Below are positions 9,462-18,108 of a stretch of 64,000 nt of DNA, in pieces. This stretch comes from Candidatus Poribacteria bacterium. Its GTDB lineage: Bacteria > Poribacteria > WGA-4E > WGA-3G. How positions within the stretch are numbered: position 1 is the first letter of the stretch; the number at the start of each line of letters is the position of its first letter. A program made the translations under genes and the position numbers. The DNA lies in assembly GCA_026706025.1 (NCBI GenBank), contig JAPOZO010000089.1, positions 62,001 to 126,000 of the forward strand. Direction: 5' to 3'. The notes beneath the pieces were generated by a model. It was given only the letters and a program-made list of their open reading frames with translations, was not told where the DNA came from and did not search any database.

Positions 9462-10211
9462 ATGCGACTTAAAAACAAAGTAGCCATTACAACAGGTGCC
9501 GCATCCGGCATCGGAAAAGCCACAGCAATCCTGTTCGCTGAACACGGGGCAAAGGTGGTCGTGGCGGACATCGATGAAAAGGGCGCGAACCAAACTGTCG
9601 CTGACATCCGAGACGCAGGCAACGAAGCAACCTACGTCCAAACCGACGTGACAATTTCAGACAACACAGAAGGGATGGTACAGGAAACCGTCAGCAGATA
9701 CGGAAAACTGGATATTCTCTTGAGCAGTGCCGGCATCGCAATGCGCCTTTCTGTCGGTGACTTACCAGAAGCAGACTGGCATCGTTGTTTAGATGTCAAC
9801 CTCACCGGTGTTTACCTCGCTGCCAAAGCAGCGATCCCCGCCATGCAGGAAAACGGCGGCGGCTCTATCATCAACCTGTCCTCTATCTACGGGATCGTGG
9901 GTGCGGACGTGCGGGCAGCGTATGTCGCCTCCAAAGGCGGTGTGACGAATCTCACCCGCGGGATGGCACTCGATTATGCCGAAGATAACATCCGAGTCAA
10001 CTGCATCTGTCCAGGTTTCGTTGAGACACCGTTAGTCGCCGGGGTCATCCAGACACCAGCGGAATATCAGGTGCTTGCCGATAAACACCCGATGCGCCGA
10101 CTCGCGCAGCCCGAAGAAATCGCCTATGGTGCCTTATACCTTGCCTCCGATGAATCCGCATTCGTCACAGGCATCGCCCTACCGATCGATGGCGGCTACA
10201 CCGCTGGATAA
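9462..10211 (+). CDS. SDR-family NAD(P)-dependent oxidoreductase
   Basis: The 249-aa classical short-chain dehydrogenase has the cofactor motif TGAASGIG (residues 11-18), an acidic VVADID that favours NAD over NADP, the SSAGIA motif near 89, catalytic Ser in INLSSIYG and YVASK near 152. The C-terminal PIDGGYTAG is typical of the family. Its reaction is oxidation or reduction of an alcohol or ketone on an unidentified small molecule. ATG 9462 follows TTAAACTT without a clear ribosome site. It lies downstream of the FAH-family gene. Confidence 0.92.
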   Translation: MRLKNKVAITTGAASGIGKATAILFAEHGAKVVVADIDEKGANQTVADIRDAGNEATYVQTDVTISDNTEGMVQETVSRYGKLDILLSSAGIAMRLSVGDLPEADWHRCLDVNLTGVYLAAKAAIPAMQENGGGSIINLSSIYGIVGADVRAAYVASKGGVTNLTRGMALDYAEDNIRVNCICPGFVETPLVAGVIQTPAEYQVLADKHPMRRLAQPEEIAYGALYLASDESAFVTGIALPIDGGYTAG

Positions 10212-10212
10212 T

Positions 10213-10476
10213 TCACAAGTAGGTTTCAGCAATCTGTTACACACGGCCATCGTCCAACAAACTGTTATTATCCTTGGTGAAGGAAAGGTTCAAAATATAG
10301 ATATTTACGCGCGGGATGGTGAATTCAATTGGAAGGAGATTAAAAAGATTAAAGACACTGTTACCTTCCCGCTTGAAATTACGATGGTTGCAAATACAGA
10401 TGCCATTCGGATCATACAAAAATCCATGACAGGCAAAGGACAGATACACACCGTTGAATTCTACACACTTCAGTAA
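10213..10476 (+). pseudogene. C-terminal remnant of an unidentified protein
   Basis: Directly after the SDR stop, one frame reads as convincing protein (QTVIILGEGKVQNIDIYA then TFPLEITMVANTDAIRII) and ends at TAA 10474-10476. No ribosome site or start codon fits the beginning, and further upstream the frame is only the SDR gene read out of phase. The segment, about 87 residues of beta-sandwich-like sequence, therefore looks like the tail of a larger gene cut off when the SDR gene arrived or when the region rearranged. The family was not recognised. Confidence 0.45.
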
Positions 10477-10517
10477 GAAAACTCGCAATTTTCCTCACAT
10501 TACAATCTTGAAGAGTA

Positions 10518-10664
10518 ATGGATGCAGATGGTCGTAACTCGGAGTTTATCGCTGTAGGACATTCTCCATCGTGGCAATCTACATTTCAGGGCTTGGCGGT
10601 TCATCCAAATAAGAAGTTAACTTCAATATGGGGACACATTAAATCTGATAGAGGTTTGAGATGA
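10518..10664 (+). pseudogene. Fragment carrying the C-terminal WG tail
   Basis: A 48-residue frame from ATG 10518 ends HPNKKLTSIWGHIKSDRGLR before TGA. The ending matches the KLxTxWGxIK signature that closes nine intact exported proteins elsewhere in the window. There is no signal peptide and no ribosome site, and the upstream part is too short to be a domain, so this is most simply the surviving 3' end of a lost LamG-like gene. It may belong to the same ancestral locus as the remnant at 10213, although the frames differ. Confidence 0.55.
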
Positions 10665-10872
10665 AACTCCGCTATTTCCTATGCCATATCCACGTCCACT
10701 TTTCAAATTTCCCACCTTTATCAATAATTGCAAATAGTTTTTAGACAAAAATTCAGATTTTTTCGTTTTTTCTAAAAATTATGCACAATTTCTGCCCCAA
10801 AATTGTATCTTTAATAATTAACCATAGCGCGGCGCGACACGGAAAAAGAAAATGTAATGATGGAGAACCCTG

Positions 10873-12195
10873 ATGGAAAAGGACGATGTGCAACTGATTC
10901 ATAGTATCTTGTTAGGCGACGACGAAGCATTCACGACCTTAGTCGGGAAGTATCAAAAGAGCGTTCACGCGCTTGCGTGGCGCAAGATTGGTGACTTTCA
11001 CTTCGCCGAAGAAATTACCCAAGATACTTTTCTTCAGGCATATAAGAAACTCGCGACCTTGAGAAATCCCAATCAGTTTGCAGGGTGGCTTTATGTCATT
11101 GCGACTAACCTCTGCAACAGGTGGCTCCAAAAGAAGAAACTTCCGACGCAATCACTGGAGGGGACATCTATGGCAGAGATAGAGAACGCTTCTTACAAAC
11201 GTTATGTATCCGAGCGACGGGAAATAGAAACTACCGAGCATCACCACGAAATCGTCAAAAAACTTCTGCAGAAACTACCAGAAAGTGAACGCACAGTAGT
11301 AACTCTCCATTATCTCGGTGAAATGACCATAAAGGAAATTAGCAAATTTTTAGGTGTCTCAGCGAATACGATTAATAGTCGGCTGCGCCGCGCGCGAGCG
11401 CGTCTACAGGAGAGAGAAGAACTCTTGATTCAGGAGATGCTCGGTAGCGTCCAACTACCTGTTAACCTTATGGAGAACATCGCCCAACAAGTTGCCAACA
11501 TAAAACCGACACCCCCAACACCCGTTGGGAAACCTTTGGTGCCATGGGCGGCTCTCGGCACAGCCGCTGTTCTAATTATATTGGGACTCGGCGTGGGGAA
11601 TCAATACCTCGCTCACTATCAGAAACCGTACAGTTTCGAGGCAGAATTTGAACCAACGATTGAAATCGTCGATGCACCTATTGTCCTTGATATTGATGCG
11701 AAATTGGCACTGCGAAACCAGTTTGGAAAGACCATTGTCCCTAATAAGAACAACCGGACAAGCACGTCTGTTGATGCTGAAACCCCAAGCATTCCACAAT
11801 CCGAAAAACGGTTCTTTGGGTTAACGCTCGCTGAAATTGAAGCGGAAATCCCCGATCTTGAGAAAGAAATCCGGACGAATCTCATCAAAGCCTCGGCACT
11901 CTACACCCAACTACGAAACACAGATGGAACAGCAGGTATGTCCTCCCGAATTGCCACATGGCGCGACGAAACTTGGAAAGAGGTGCAACGACTGTTCCAC
12001 GATGTCGCTAACACCGGAAAAATTCTGAGATATAGGTCTTATTTAAGAGTGACAGGTGTGGAGAAAGATCCGGTACTCCCCGGCGGATGGATCTATGCAC
12101 TGATGGAACCCCTCCCGATGCGGGTCACCCCCGATGTAACATTCAATGAATCTGATCAGGAAGACAGGACTAAGAGCACCGAAAATGAAAACTGA
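10873..12195 (+). CDS. Membrane-tethered ECF sigma factor with extracytoplasmic domain
   Basis: The 440-aa protein fuses three parts. Residues 1-200 are an ECF sigma factor, with region 2 containing EEITQDTFLQAYKKL and AGWLYVIATNLC, and region 4 containing LPESERTVVTLHYLGEM and the helix-turn-helix VSANTINSRLRRARARL. A membrane helix follows near 217-238 (PWAALGTAAVLIILGLGVGN). The remainder should face the periplasm, ending in a domain (about 315-430) with RFFGLTLAEIEAEIPDLEKEI and LPGGWIYALMEPLPM. The same domain without sigma is encoded at 13418, and the linker after the helix is nearly shared with the second tethered sigma factor at 38755. ATG 10873 has GGAGAA eight bases upstream. Release by proteolysis or conformational signalling is inferred; no separate anti-sigma gene is present. 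Confidence 0.88.
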   Translation: MEKDDVQLIHSILLGDDEAFTTLVGKYQKSVHALAWRKIGDFHFAEEITQDTFLQAYKKLATLRNPNQFAGWLYVIATNLCNRWLQKKKLPTQSLEGTSMAEIENASYKRYVSERREIETTEHHHEIVKKLLQKLPESERTVVTLHYLGEMTIKEISKFLGVSANTINSRLRRARARLQEREELLIQEMLGSVQLPVNLMENIAQQVANIKPTPPTPVGKPLVPWAALGTAAVLIILGLGVGNQYLAHYQKPYSFEAEFEPTIEIVDAPIVLDIDAKLALRNQFGKTIVPNKNNRTSTSVDAETPSIPQSEKRFFGLTLAEIEAEIPDLEKEIRTNLIKASALYTQLRNTDGTAGMSSRIATWRDETWKEVQRLFHDVANTGKILRYRSYLRVTGVEKDPVLPGGWIYALMEPLPMRVTPDVTFNESDQEDRTKSTENEN

Positions 12196-12211
12196 ACCAA
12201 GGAGAAAAACA

Positions 12212-13159
12212 GTGTCGTTTTTAAATCTGAAATCATATCGTTTCCCAATTCTCTGCATTGTGTTTTTCGTAGGTCTCACAACAGCACTTGCACAGGAAAC
12301 ACGGCAGCAAAATATAGCAGAAGATGAACTTGACCTCAAAGCACTTTTAGCAGCTATCAAACATCATGACGCCTTGCTCAAATCCGGTGAAGGGGAAGTC
12401 GTTTATACACTTGGCGTACCTCCGTTCGTCGATTCTGACACCGCTATTATTACCGGTACCATTGCCTTCAATACGGAAAAGACACGTTTCGATTCGGAAG
12501 AAACACCTTTCCATTCACACGGAAAAACGACTATTCTTACGCCGAATGGAAGATGGGAGATAGTTCCTCACAAAAACAGAAAACCCGACTACTCCTTTAA
12601 CACAGAAGAATCTCCACGACTCATCAATCCTTGGCATGATGTGGATCCGAGACGGTGGCTCACCTTGAGAAGCAAAAATTTAGCAACCCACCTTGAAAGT
12701 AAAAACTTCCAGATCATAGGCCGCGAGGTTTTCAACGATAGTCTCTGTTATGTTTTGGAGGCAAAAGATGGAGATAGCACCGAAAAGATTTGGATCGCAC
12801 CCGATCAAGGATTCCGATACCTAAAACACGAAAGTCAATTCCCTCGCCCAGTAGATGCACTTGACAGCGAGGTGCCGATGGAGGCACTCACCGTCTTTCA
12901 AACAACAATCTCTTATCAGCAATACGGAGAGATATGGTTCCCTAAAGTAGTTTTTGATGAATACGCTTGGGTCGACTTTAAGCCACAGGATCCTATAATT
13001 TCCGGACAGAAACTGGATATAAAGAATTTCAAAATCAATCACGACATATCACCGGAAACGTTTACCGTTGATATTCCTGACGATGCAATGATTAAAGTGA
13101 ATCGTGAAAAACAGAAATTGTCAAAGGCAGAATTCTTCAAGCGGTACGGGAAACAGTAG
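12212..13159 (+). CDS. Exported LolA/RseB-like protein, copy 1
   Basis: A GTG start at 12212 is preferred because AAGGAG (12199-12204) lies seven bases upstream and it gives a clean signal peptide ending ALAQ near residue 28. The ATG at 12185 overlaps the sigma gene and has no ribosome site. The mature part of this 315-aa protein is beta-rich and has CYVLEAKDG and KIWIAPDQGFRYLKHES, a pattern like the LolA/LolB/RseB fold. RseB is a periplasmic regulator of an ECF sigma pathway in proteobacteria, so its position directly downstream of a tethered ECF sigma factor makes a ligand-sensing partner role plausible. This is inference from fold and context. The paralogue at 14134 has the same length and the same ending style (KLS-EF). 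Confidence 0.7.
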   Translation: MSFLNLKSYRFPILCIVFFVGLTTALAQETRQQNIAEDELDLKALLAAIKHHDALLKSGEGEVVYTLGVPPFVDSDTAIITGTIAFNTEKTRFDSEETPFHSHGKTTILTPNGRWEIVPHKNRKPDYSFNTEESPRLINPWHDVDPRRWLTLRSKNLATHLESKNFQIIGREVFNDSLCYVLEAKDGDSTEKIWIAPDQGFRYLKHESQFPRPVDALDSEVPMEALTVFQTTISYQQYGEIWFPKVVFDEYAWVDFKPQDPIISGQKLDIKNFKINHDISPETFTVDIPDDAMIKVNREKQKLSKAEFFKRYGKQ

Positions 13160-13303
13160 GAAATCTGATTGTTTCAGCAACGCTATAACAGATAACTATC
13201 AATCAAGCAATGCCTATAACTCTCTAACCCCGTGAACCCTGATTCTACTAACCAAATGCCAAAACTGATAGCCGACTGCTGACGACTGATAGCCAAATAC
13301 TTC

Positions 13304-13332
13304 TTGACTTTGCCGGAGTTGTTGAATAAAAT
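13304..13332 (+). promoter_or_regulatory. Sigma-70-like promoter
   Basis: TTGACT (13304-13309), a 17-base spacer and TAAAAT (13327-13332) lie 86 bases before the gene at 13418. This suggests that the second cassette has its own housekeeping promoter. Weak AACTGATAGCC repeat units lie just upstream (13262-13294). Confidence 0.5.
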
Positions 13333-13417
13333 AACCGCAGCTCCCATCCAGACATAAATCCTACGACCAACACAGAATTTATTTATGTCATCTGTCCAAC
13401 ACTAAGGCGCGTTTATC

Positions 13418-14104
13418 ATGTTTAAATCGAAACTATTTTGGGGTGGTGTTTTACTCTGCGGTGTGGCGATACTCCTCGGTATTCTAATCCACAAGGCAAA
13501 TCAGCCGCAAGAAACAATAAAGATATACAAAACTGTTACACCAGAACGGAGCGTTAAGTCTCAACCTTCAGCAAAACTGAAAGTTCAAGCAGCCGAGGAT
13601 GCAAATGAACCAGAGATTGTTTCTGACTCCGCGGATTCCGATACCCCGACAGACTTTGGAAACTTTACCCCAGTAGATACACAATTTTCCGAGGTGGAAG
13701 TACAGACCGAAGAAAGCACTCTATCCGCTGATGTAGAAACTGAAACTGGTGCTGTGTCCGAAGAGGAACGTTTCTTCGGGTTAACGCTCGCTGAAATCAA
13801 AGAGAAAATCCCTGTGCTTGAGGAAGCAATCCACACGAACCTAACCAAAGCTGTGGAACTCTACACCGATTTGACAAGTACGGATGGAATAGAAAAAAAA
13901 TCACCCGAACTCGCCGCTTGGCGCGACGAGACATGGGCAGAGATAAAGCGGCTTTTCCACGAAGCGTCCCGTCAGAAAATTCCACGCTATGTCTCATATT
14001 TGAAGGTAACAGGCGGAGATAATCCGCTACTCCCCGGGGGATGGATCTCCGAACTAACAGAACCGCTACCGATGCAGGTTACTTATAACGGAACATTTCA
14101 ATAA
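13418..14104 (+). CDS. Single-pass membrane protein with the sigma-associated extracytoplasmic domain
   Basis: The 228-aa protein has an N-terminal membrane helix (residues 4-25, LFWGGVLLCGVAILLGILIH), an acidic low-complexity linker and a C-terminal domain (about 120-225). That domain contains ERFFGLTLAEIKEKIPVLEE and LLPGGWISELTEPLPM. It is clearly homologous to the end of the tethered sigma factor at 10873, but no sigma domain is present. It looks like a partial duplicate of that cassette in which only anchor and sensor remain, possibly acting as a decoy or co-receptor. A strong promoter lies upstream and a second LolA-like gene follows 29 bases downstream. The domain itself is not one I recognise. 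Confidence 0.75.
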   Translation: MFKSKLFWGGVLLCGVAILLGILIHKANQPQETIKIYKTVTPERSVKSQPSAKLKVQAAEDANEPEIVSDSADSDTPTDFGNFTPVDTQFSEVEVQTEESTLSADVETETGAVSEEERFFGLTLAEIKEKIPVLEEAIHTNLTKAVELYTDLTSTDGIEKKSPELAAWRDETWAEIKRLFHEASRQKIPRYVSYLKVTGGDNPLLPGGWISELTEPLPMQVTYNGTFQ

Positions 14105-14133
14105 ACGTCCTTAAGAGAGATTAGGAGAAAACA

Positions 14134-15189
14134 ATGTTTCTTTTATTGAACTCCAAGACGATGCATTACGTAATTTTCGGTCTTGTTTCCTTCGTGTGTT
14201 TCACGACCGCATTCGCACAACAAAAAGATTCACTGCCTGTCTTACCACAGAACGCCATAGATGCTGAAAACGATTTTAATATGATTCTACTCGGCATGCG
14301 GAATTATGACGGAGCCGCGCTATCCGGCGAGGGTGAATGTCTATATGTCTTTAGACAACCCGGAACGCCTGATGCCTATCGCACTTGGAAGGCACGTCTC
14401 ACGTTCGATCCATGGCATACACGCATGGACTTTAAAGAAGGCTTCTCCAATAATACGCAAACGCCGAGAGTAACGCTTATTTCATCGCCAAGCGGCACTT
14501 TAGAGATAACATACACTAAAACAGAGGAACCGAACTATTTTTTTCGGCGTAGTTTGCAAGCCGAAAATTTGCCATTAAAAAGCCAAACAGAGATCAAATT
14601 AGATGCCTCAAGAGACTGGGTGGATCCAAGGCGATGGCTCCACAGCATTGATGGACGGGCCTTACCGACCTATCTGAAAGAACAAAACTTCCGTATCCTA
14701 AAATCCGAGTTTTTCAACGGTTTCCCGTGTTATGTCCTCGAAGCAAAACAGCCAGACCAACAAGGCGGTAGTTTTGAAAGAATTTGGGTTTCGCCTGAGT
14801 TGGGTCTGCGCTATTTGCAATATGAAAACCGCTTTCTAAGTGCGGCAGACTCCGCAGATGGGCAGATCAAGAAAGGCACACCCGCTGTCAGACGCATTAG
14901 ACTCTCCTATGGACTATACGGTGAAGACGCATGGTTTGTCACAAATGGAATTGCAGAAACATTCTGGATCGATGCCGATGGCGAGGAACACCTCATCAAC
15001 CGGGCTATCATAGAGACACAGAACTTCATAGTGAATCACGAGATACCACTTGAAGTATTCACCGTTGACCTCCCCGACAACGCCACGATTCAGGTAGGTA
15101 CGGAAGACAAGAAATTGTCCCCAGAAGAATTTCGCCAATGGTACGATGAAATACACTTCAAAGGTATAAGACTCATCAAAGACCGATAA
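14134..15189 (+). CDS. Exported LolA/RseB-like protein, copy 2
   Basis: The 351-aa protein has a signal peptide ending TAFAQ near residue 29 and a beta-rich body with CYVLEAKQP and RIWVSPELGLRYLQYENRF. It parallels the protein at 12212 motif by motif, including WVDPRRWL, FTVDLPDNATIQV and the terminal KLSPEEF. The gene follows the sensor-only membrane protein by 29 bases with TAGGAGA as ribosome site, repeating the gene order of the first cassette. A good terminator (15224) ends the unit. Role in sensing envelope or lipid state is inferred from its fold-like pattern and position. Confidence 0.7.
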   Translation: MFLLLNSKTMHYVIFGLVSFVCFTTAFAQQKDSLPVLPQNAIDAENDFNMILLGMRNYDGAALSGEGECLYVFRQPGTPDAYRTWKARLTFDPWHTRMDFKEGFSNNTQTPRVTLISSPSGTLEITYTKTEEPNYFFRRSLQAENLPLKSQTEIKLDASRDWVDPRRWLHSIDGRALPTYLKEQNFRILKSEFFNGFPCYVLEAKQPDQQGGSFERIWVSPELGLRYLQYENRFLSAADSADGQIKKGTPAVRRIRLSYGLYGEDAWFVTNGIAETFWIDADGEEHLINRAIIETQNFIVNHEIPLEVFTVDLPDNATIQVGTEDKKLSPEEFRQWYDEIHFKGIRLIKDR

Positions 15190-15223
15190 TTGATCCAACA
15201 AGATTGACCTAAACTCTCTCACT

Positions 15224-15255
15224 GGCGAGGTTACCCAACCTCGCCATTTATATTT
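15224..15255 (+). terminator. Rho-independent terminator
   Basis: GGCGAGGTT (15224-15232) and AACCTCGCC (15237-15245) form a perfect 9-bp stem with an ACCC loop, followed by ATTTATATTT. It lies 35 bases after the LolA-like stop codon and closes the sensor cassette. Confidence 0.75.
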
Positions 15256-15311
15256 GCATAGCAGTTCATAGAAAAATGTGATACAATATAGAAAGGTGTA
15301 GATCTCCCCTG

Positions 15312-15336
15312 GTAGGCGCGCTTTGCGAGCACGCCG
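15312..15336. repeat. GTAGG-type short palindrome
   Basis: GTAGGCGCGC, a short loop and GAGCACGCCG form a hairpin with one mismatch. It shares the GTAGG start with the copies at 1231, 41823 and 47435 but has a different stem, as expected for a dispersed palindromic element. Confidence 0.45.
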
Positions 15337-15381
15337 ATCAAATATGTATTATTAATCGTTCAATTCACTAACAGTTTAAAA

Positions 15382-18078
15382 ATGCGGAAACTCTCTTTAG
15401 CTACCTTTCTTATTCTACTACTCAACAGCGCGTACCTGTTCAGCTTCGGCGAACCGACGCTCTTTTATATCTTCAACGTCCTACTCCACATTGGACTCGG
15501 TATCGTCCTGATACTCCCGTTCTGCATCTATGTCTATAAGCATTTAGGACACCGCTCGCAAGCCCATATTCAGAAGCAAAGCACCGCAACACTCGGACAA
15601 TTGGGGGGTATCGGGATAACCGTTGGTATCATCACTGGTGTCTATCTGATGATCGTCGGTGCGACAACCCCCTACCGGTGGCTTCTCATCACACACATTG
15701 TCAGTGTAAGCGCGGGGTGCCTCCTTTTCTGCATTTACCTACTAAGAAGTACCGAACTTCTCACGCCACTGTTGCGAAAAATAACAGTAGGCGTACTGGC
15801 TATTGTCGTTATTTTCCCTATTGGCGCGAAACTCGCGCAACACTACCTCCCGAATGAAAGGTATCTCGTCGAAAACCCTGCGCTCCCACCTACGAGCATG
15901 TACGAAGAAGGCGGTGGCACAACCGGTCATTTTTTCCCCGCATCCGTCGAAACAGAAACAGGTGCCTTAATCCCGACCGATTTCTTTCTCACATCAGAAA
16001 CCTGTGCCGCAAAAGGGTGCCACCCAGACATCTATCAGCAGTGGAACGAATCCGCCCATCACTTCTCCTCTTTCAACAACCAATGGTATCGTAAGTCGAT
16101 TATCTATATGCAGGAGGTCAACGGCATCCAGCCGTCTAAGTGGTGTGGCGGCTGCCACGACCCAGCGATTCTACTCAACGGTGTAATGGACAAACCTATC
16201 CGCGAGAATCTTCATACACCTGCCGCACAAGCCGGACTCGCTTGCACAGCGTGCCACTCCATCGAACGCGTCAAAGATACGATGGGTAACAGTGGATATG
16301 TGATTAAATATCCACCACTCCACGACATCGCTGCCAGTGATAACCCGATCATTCGGAATCTGCACAACTACCTCATCCGACTCGACCCAGAACCGCACAA
16401 AAAAAGTTTCCTGAAACCGTTCCATCGTCAAAACACCGCCGAATTCTGTTCAACGTGTCATAAAGTGCACCTCGATGAACCGGTCAACAATTTCCGATGG
16501 GTGCGCGGTTTCAACGACTACGATCAGTGGCAGAAAAGTGGTGTCTCCCACCAAGGCGCGTTGTCTTTTTACTATCCTGAAACGGCGAAAAAGTGTGTCG
16601 ATTGTCACATGCCGCTTGTCGATTCCACAGATGCCGCAAATATCAACGGCAAGGTTCACAACCACCGTTTCCCCGCAGCGAACACGGCACTTCCATTCGT
16701 CAACCAACATCCAGACCAACTCAAAGCCGTGACAGATTTCTTGCAGGATGAAGTGATAACGTTAGACCTATTCGCAGATGGTGCCCCGATCCCCAGCAAT
16801 GGCGTTGAAGTTGCACGAAATGAAAACACGCGGGTCGATGTTGTGGTGCGTACACGCGGCGTCGGACACCGTTTCCCCACTGGCACGATTGACGCGTTCG
16901 ACATCTGGTTGGAAGTGAAAGCCACTGATGAAAACGGAAAGATCGTCTTCTGGAACGGCAGGATTGCTGCACCTGATGGAAACGGTCCCGTTGATCCGAG
17001 CGCGCATTTTTACCGCGGCTATATGCTTGATGCACACGGTAACCTGATTAATAAACGGAACGCTTGGGCACTGCGAACAGTCCTCTATTCAAACACAATC
17101 CCACCCGGTGCTGCTGATACCGTCCGCTACAGACTCGAAATCCCGTCCGATTGCGGAGATATTCTCACCATCAAAGCGAAACTCAATTACCGCAAATTCA
17201 ACTGGTGGCATACACAATGGGCTTATGCAGGCGTACGCGACCCAGAAGATACCGACTTCCAAGTAGATAAAGGCTACGATGATGGCAAATGGGTCTGGAC
17301 AGGTGATACTTCAGATGTCGCCGGAAAGATTAAGGCGATCCCAAATCTACCGATTACAGAGATGGCATCTGCTACAGCAACCCTAAAAGTAGTAGGCACA
17401 GTCCCTGGGTTCCCGTCCACTGAAGTAGCAGAAAACACACGTGAACGCTGGAACGACTACGGCATCGGACTCCTCCTACAAGGCGATCTGAAAGCCGCCG
17501 AAACCGCATTCCTGAAGGTAACGGAGATCGAACCGGGATACCTCGACGGGTGGGTCAATGTGGCAAGAGTCAGAATTGAAGAAGGTGATATGCAGGGTGC
17601 CGAAGCGATGCTTGAGAAAGCGTTTGAAATTCAGAAGACCTTGTCAGCTGAAAGCCCCCATCGAGCGAAGGTTCACTACTTTTACGCGCTCGTTCAGGAG
17701 ACACACGGCAACTATGACACAGCGATTGAGCATCTCCAACACGCCGCCGCGCAATTTCCGCGCGACACCCGTGTCCGAAACCAACTCGGACGTATGCACT
17801 TCCTAAAACGCGAATACGAAACAGCGTTAACCGAATTCCAGAAAACGCTCACCGTTGACCCAGAAGATTTGGACGCACACTACAACATGATGCGTTGTTA
17901 CCGCGCCCTCAAGAACCCATCGCTCGCCGCGAAATCACAGAAACTCTACTTACGTTTTAAAGCAGACGAATCCGTCGATGCAATCACCGGCATCCCCCGC
18001 CGCGCCGATCCGAATGTCAACCGCGAACGCCAACGGATTCACGAACACACCAATAGTTACACCAAATCTGAAAAATAA
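15382..18078 (+). CDS. Membrane-anchored multihaem c-type cytochrome with TPR domain
   Basis: The 898-aa protein begins with four or five membrane helices (1-155). An extracytoplasmic cytochrome region follows with five haem c motifs: an unusual CX4CH at Cys208-His214, then CxxCH at 255, 288, 356 and 405. The layout resembles cytochrome c554-type or nitrite-reductase-like multihaem proteins, which pass electrons in respiratory chains. Residues about 410-680 form a beta-rich domain, and TPR repeats occupy about 690-870 (DYGIGLLLQGDLKAAETAFL, LDGWVNVARVRIEEGDMQGA). TPRs imply a protein partner or scaffold role. The start has an A-rich TTTAAAA leader. No maturation or quinol-oxidase genes are adjacent, so the electron partner is unknown. 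Confidence 0.85.
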   Translation: MRKLSLATFLILLLNSAYLFSFGEPTLFYIFNVLLHIGLGIVLILPFCIYVYKHLGHRSQAHIQKQSTATLGQLGGIGITVGIITGVYLMIVGATTPYRWLLITHIVSVSAGCLLFCIYLLRSTELLTPLLRKITVGVLAIVVIFPIGAKLAQHYLPNERYLVENPALPPTSMYEEGGGTTGHFFPASVETETGALIPTDFFLTSETCAAKGCHPDIYQQWNESAHHFSSFNNQWYRKSIIYMQEVNGIQPSKWCGGCHDPAILLNGVMDKPIRENLHTPAAQAGLACTACHSIERVKDTMGNSGYVIKYPPLHDIAASDNPIIRNLHNYLIRLDPEPHKKSFLKPFHRQNTAEFCSTCHKVHLDEPVNNFRWVRGFNDYDQWQKSGVSHQGALSFYYPETAKKCVDCHMPLVDSTDAANINGKVHNHRFPAANTALPFVNQHPDQLKAVTDFLQDEVITLDLFADGAPIPSNGVEVARNENTRVDVVVRTRGVGHRFPTGTIDAFDIWLEVKATDENGKIVFWNGRIAAPDGNGPVDPSAHFYRGYMLDAHGNLINKRNAWALRTVLYSNTIPPGAADTVRYRLEIPSDCGDILTIKAKLNYRKFNWWHTQWAYAGVRDPEDTDFQVDKGYDDGKWVWTGDTSDVAGKIKAIPNLPITEMASATATLKVVGTVPGFPSTEVAENTRERWNDYGIGLLLQGDLKAAETAFLKVTEIEPGYLDGWVNVARVRIEEGDMQGAEAMLEKAFEIQKTLSAESPHRAKVHYFYALVQETHGNYDTAIEHLQHAAAQFPRDTRVRNQLGRMHFLKREYETALTEFQKTLTVDPEDLDAHYNMMRCYRALKNPSLAAKSQKLYLRFKADESVDAITGIPRRADPNVNRERQRIHEHTNSYTKSEK

Positions 18079-18108
18079 ATTTGCACTTCAATAATTTTGA
18101 AACTCATA

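Noticed and set aside
12146-12211. Upstream start for the LolA-like protein
   Set aside because: It would overlap the sigma gene by 50 bases and delay the signal peptide; GTG 12212 has an ideal AAGGAG site.
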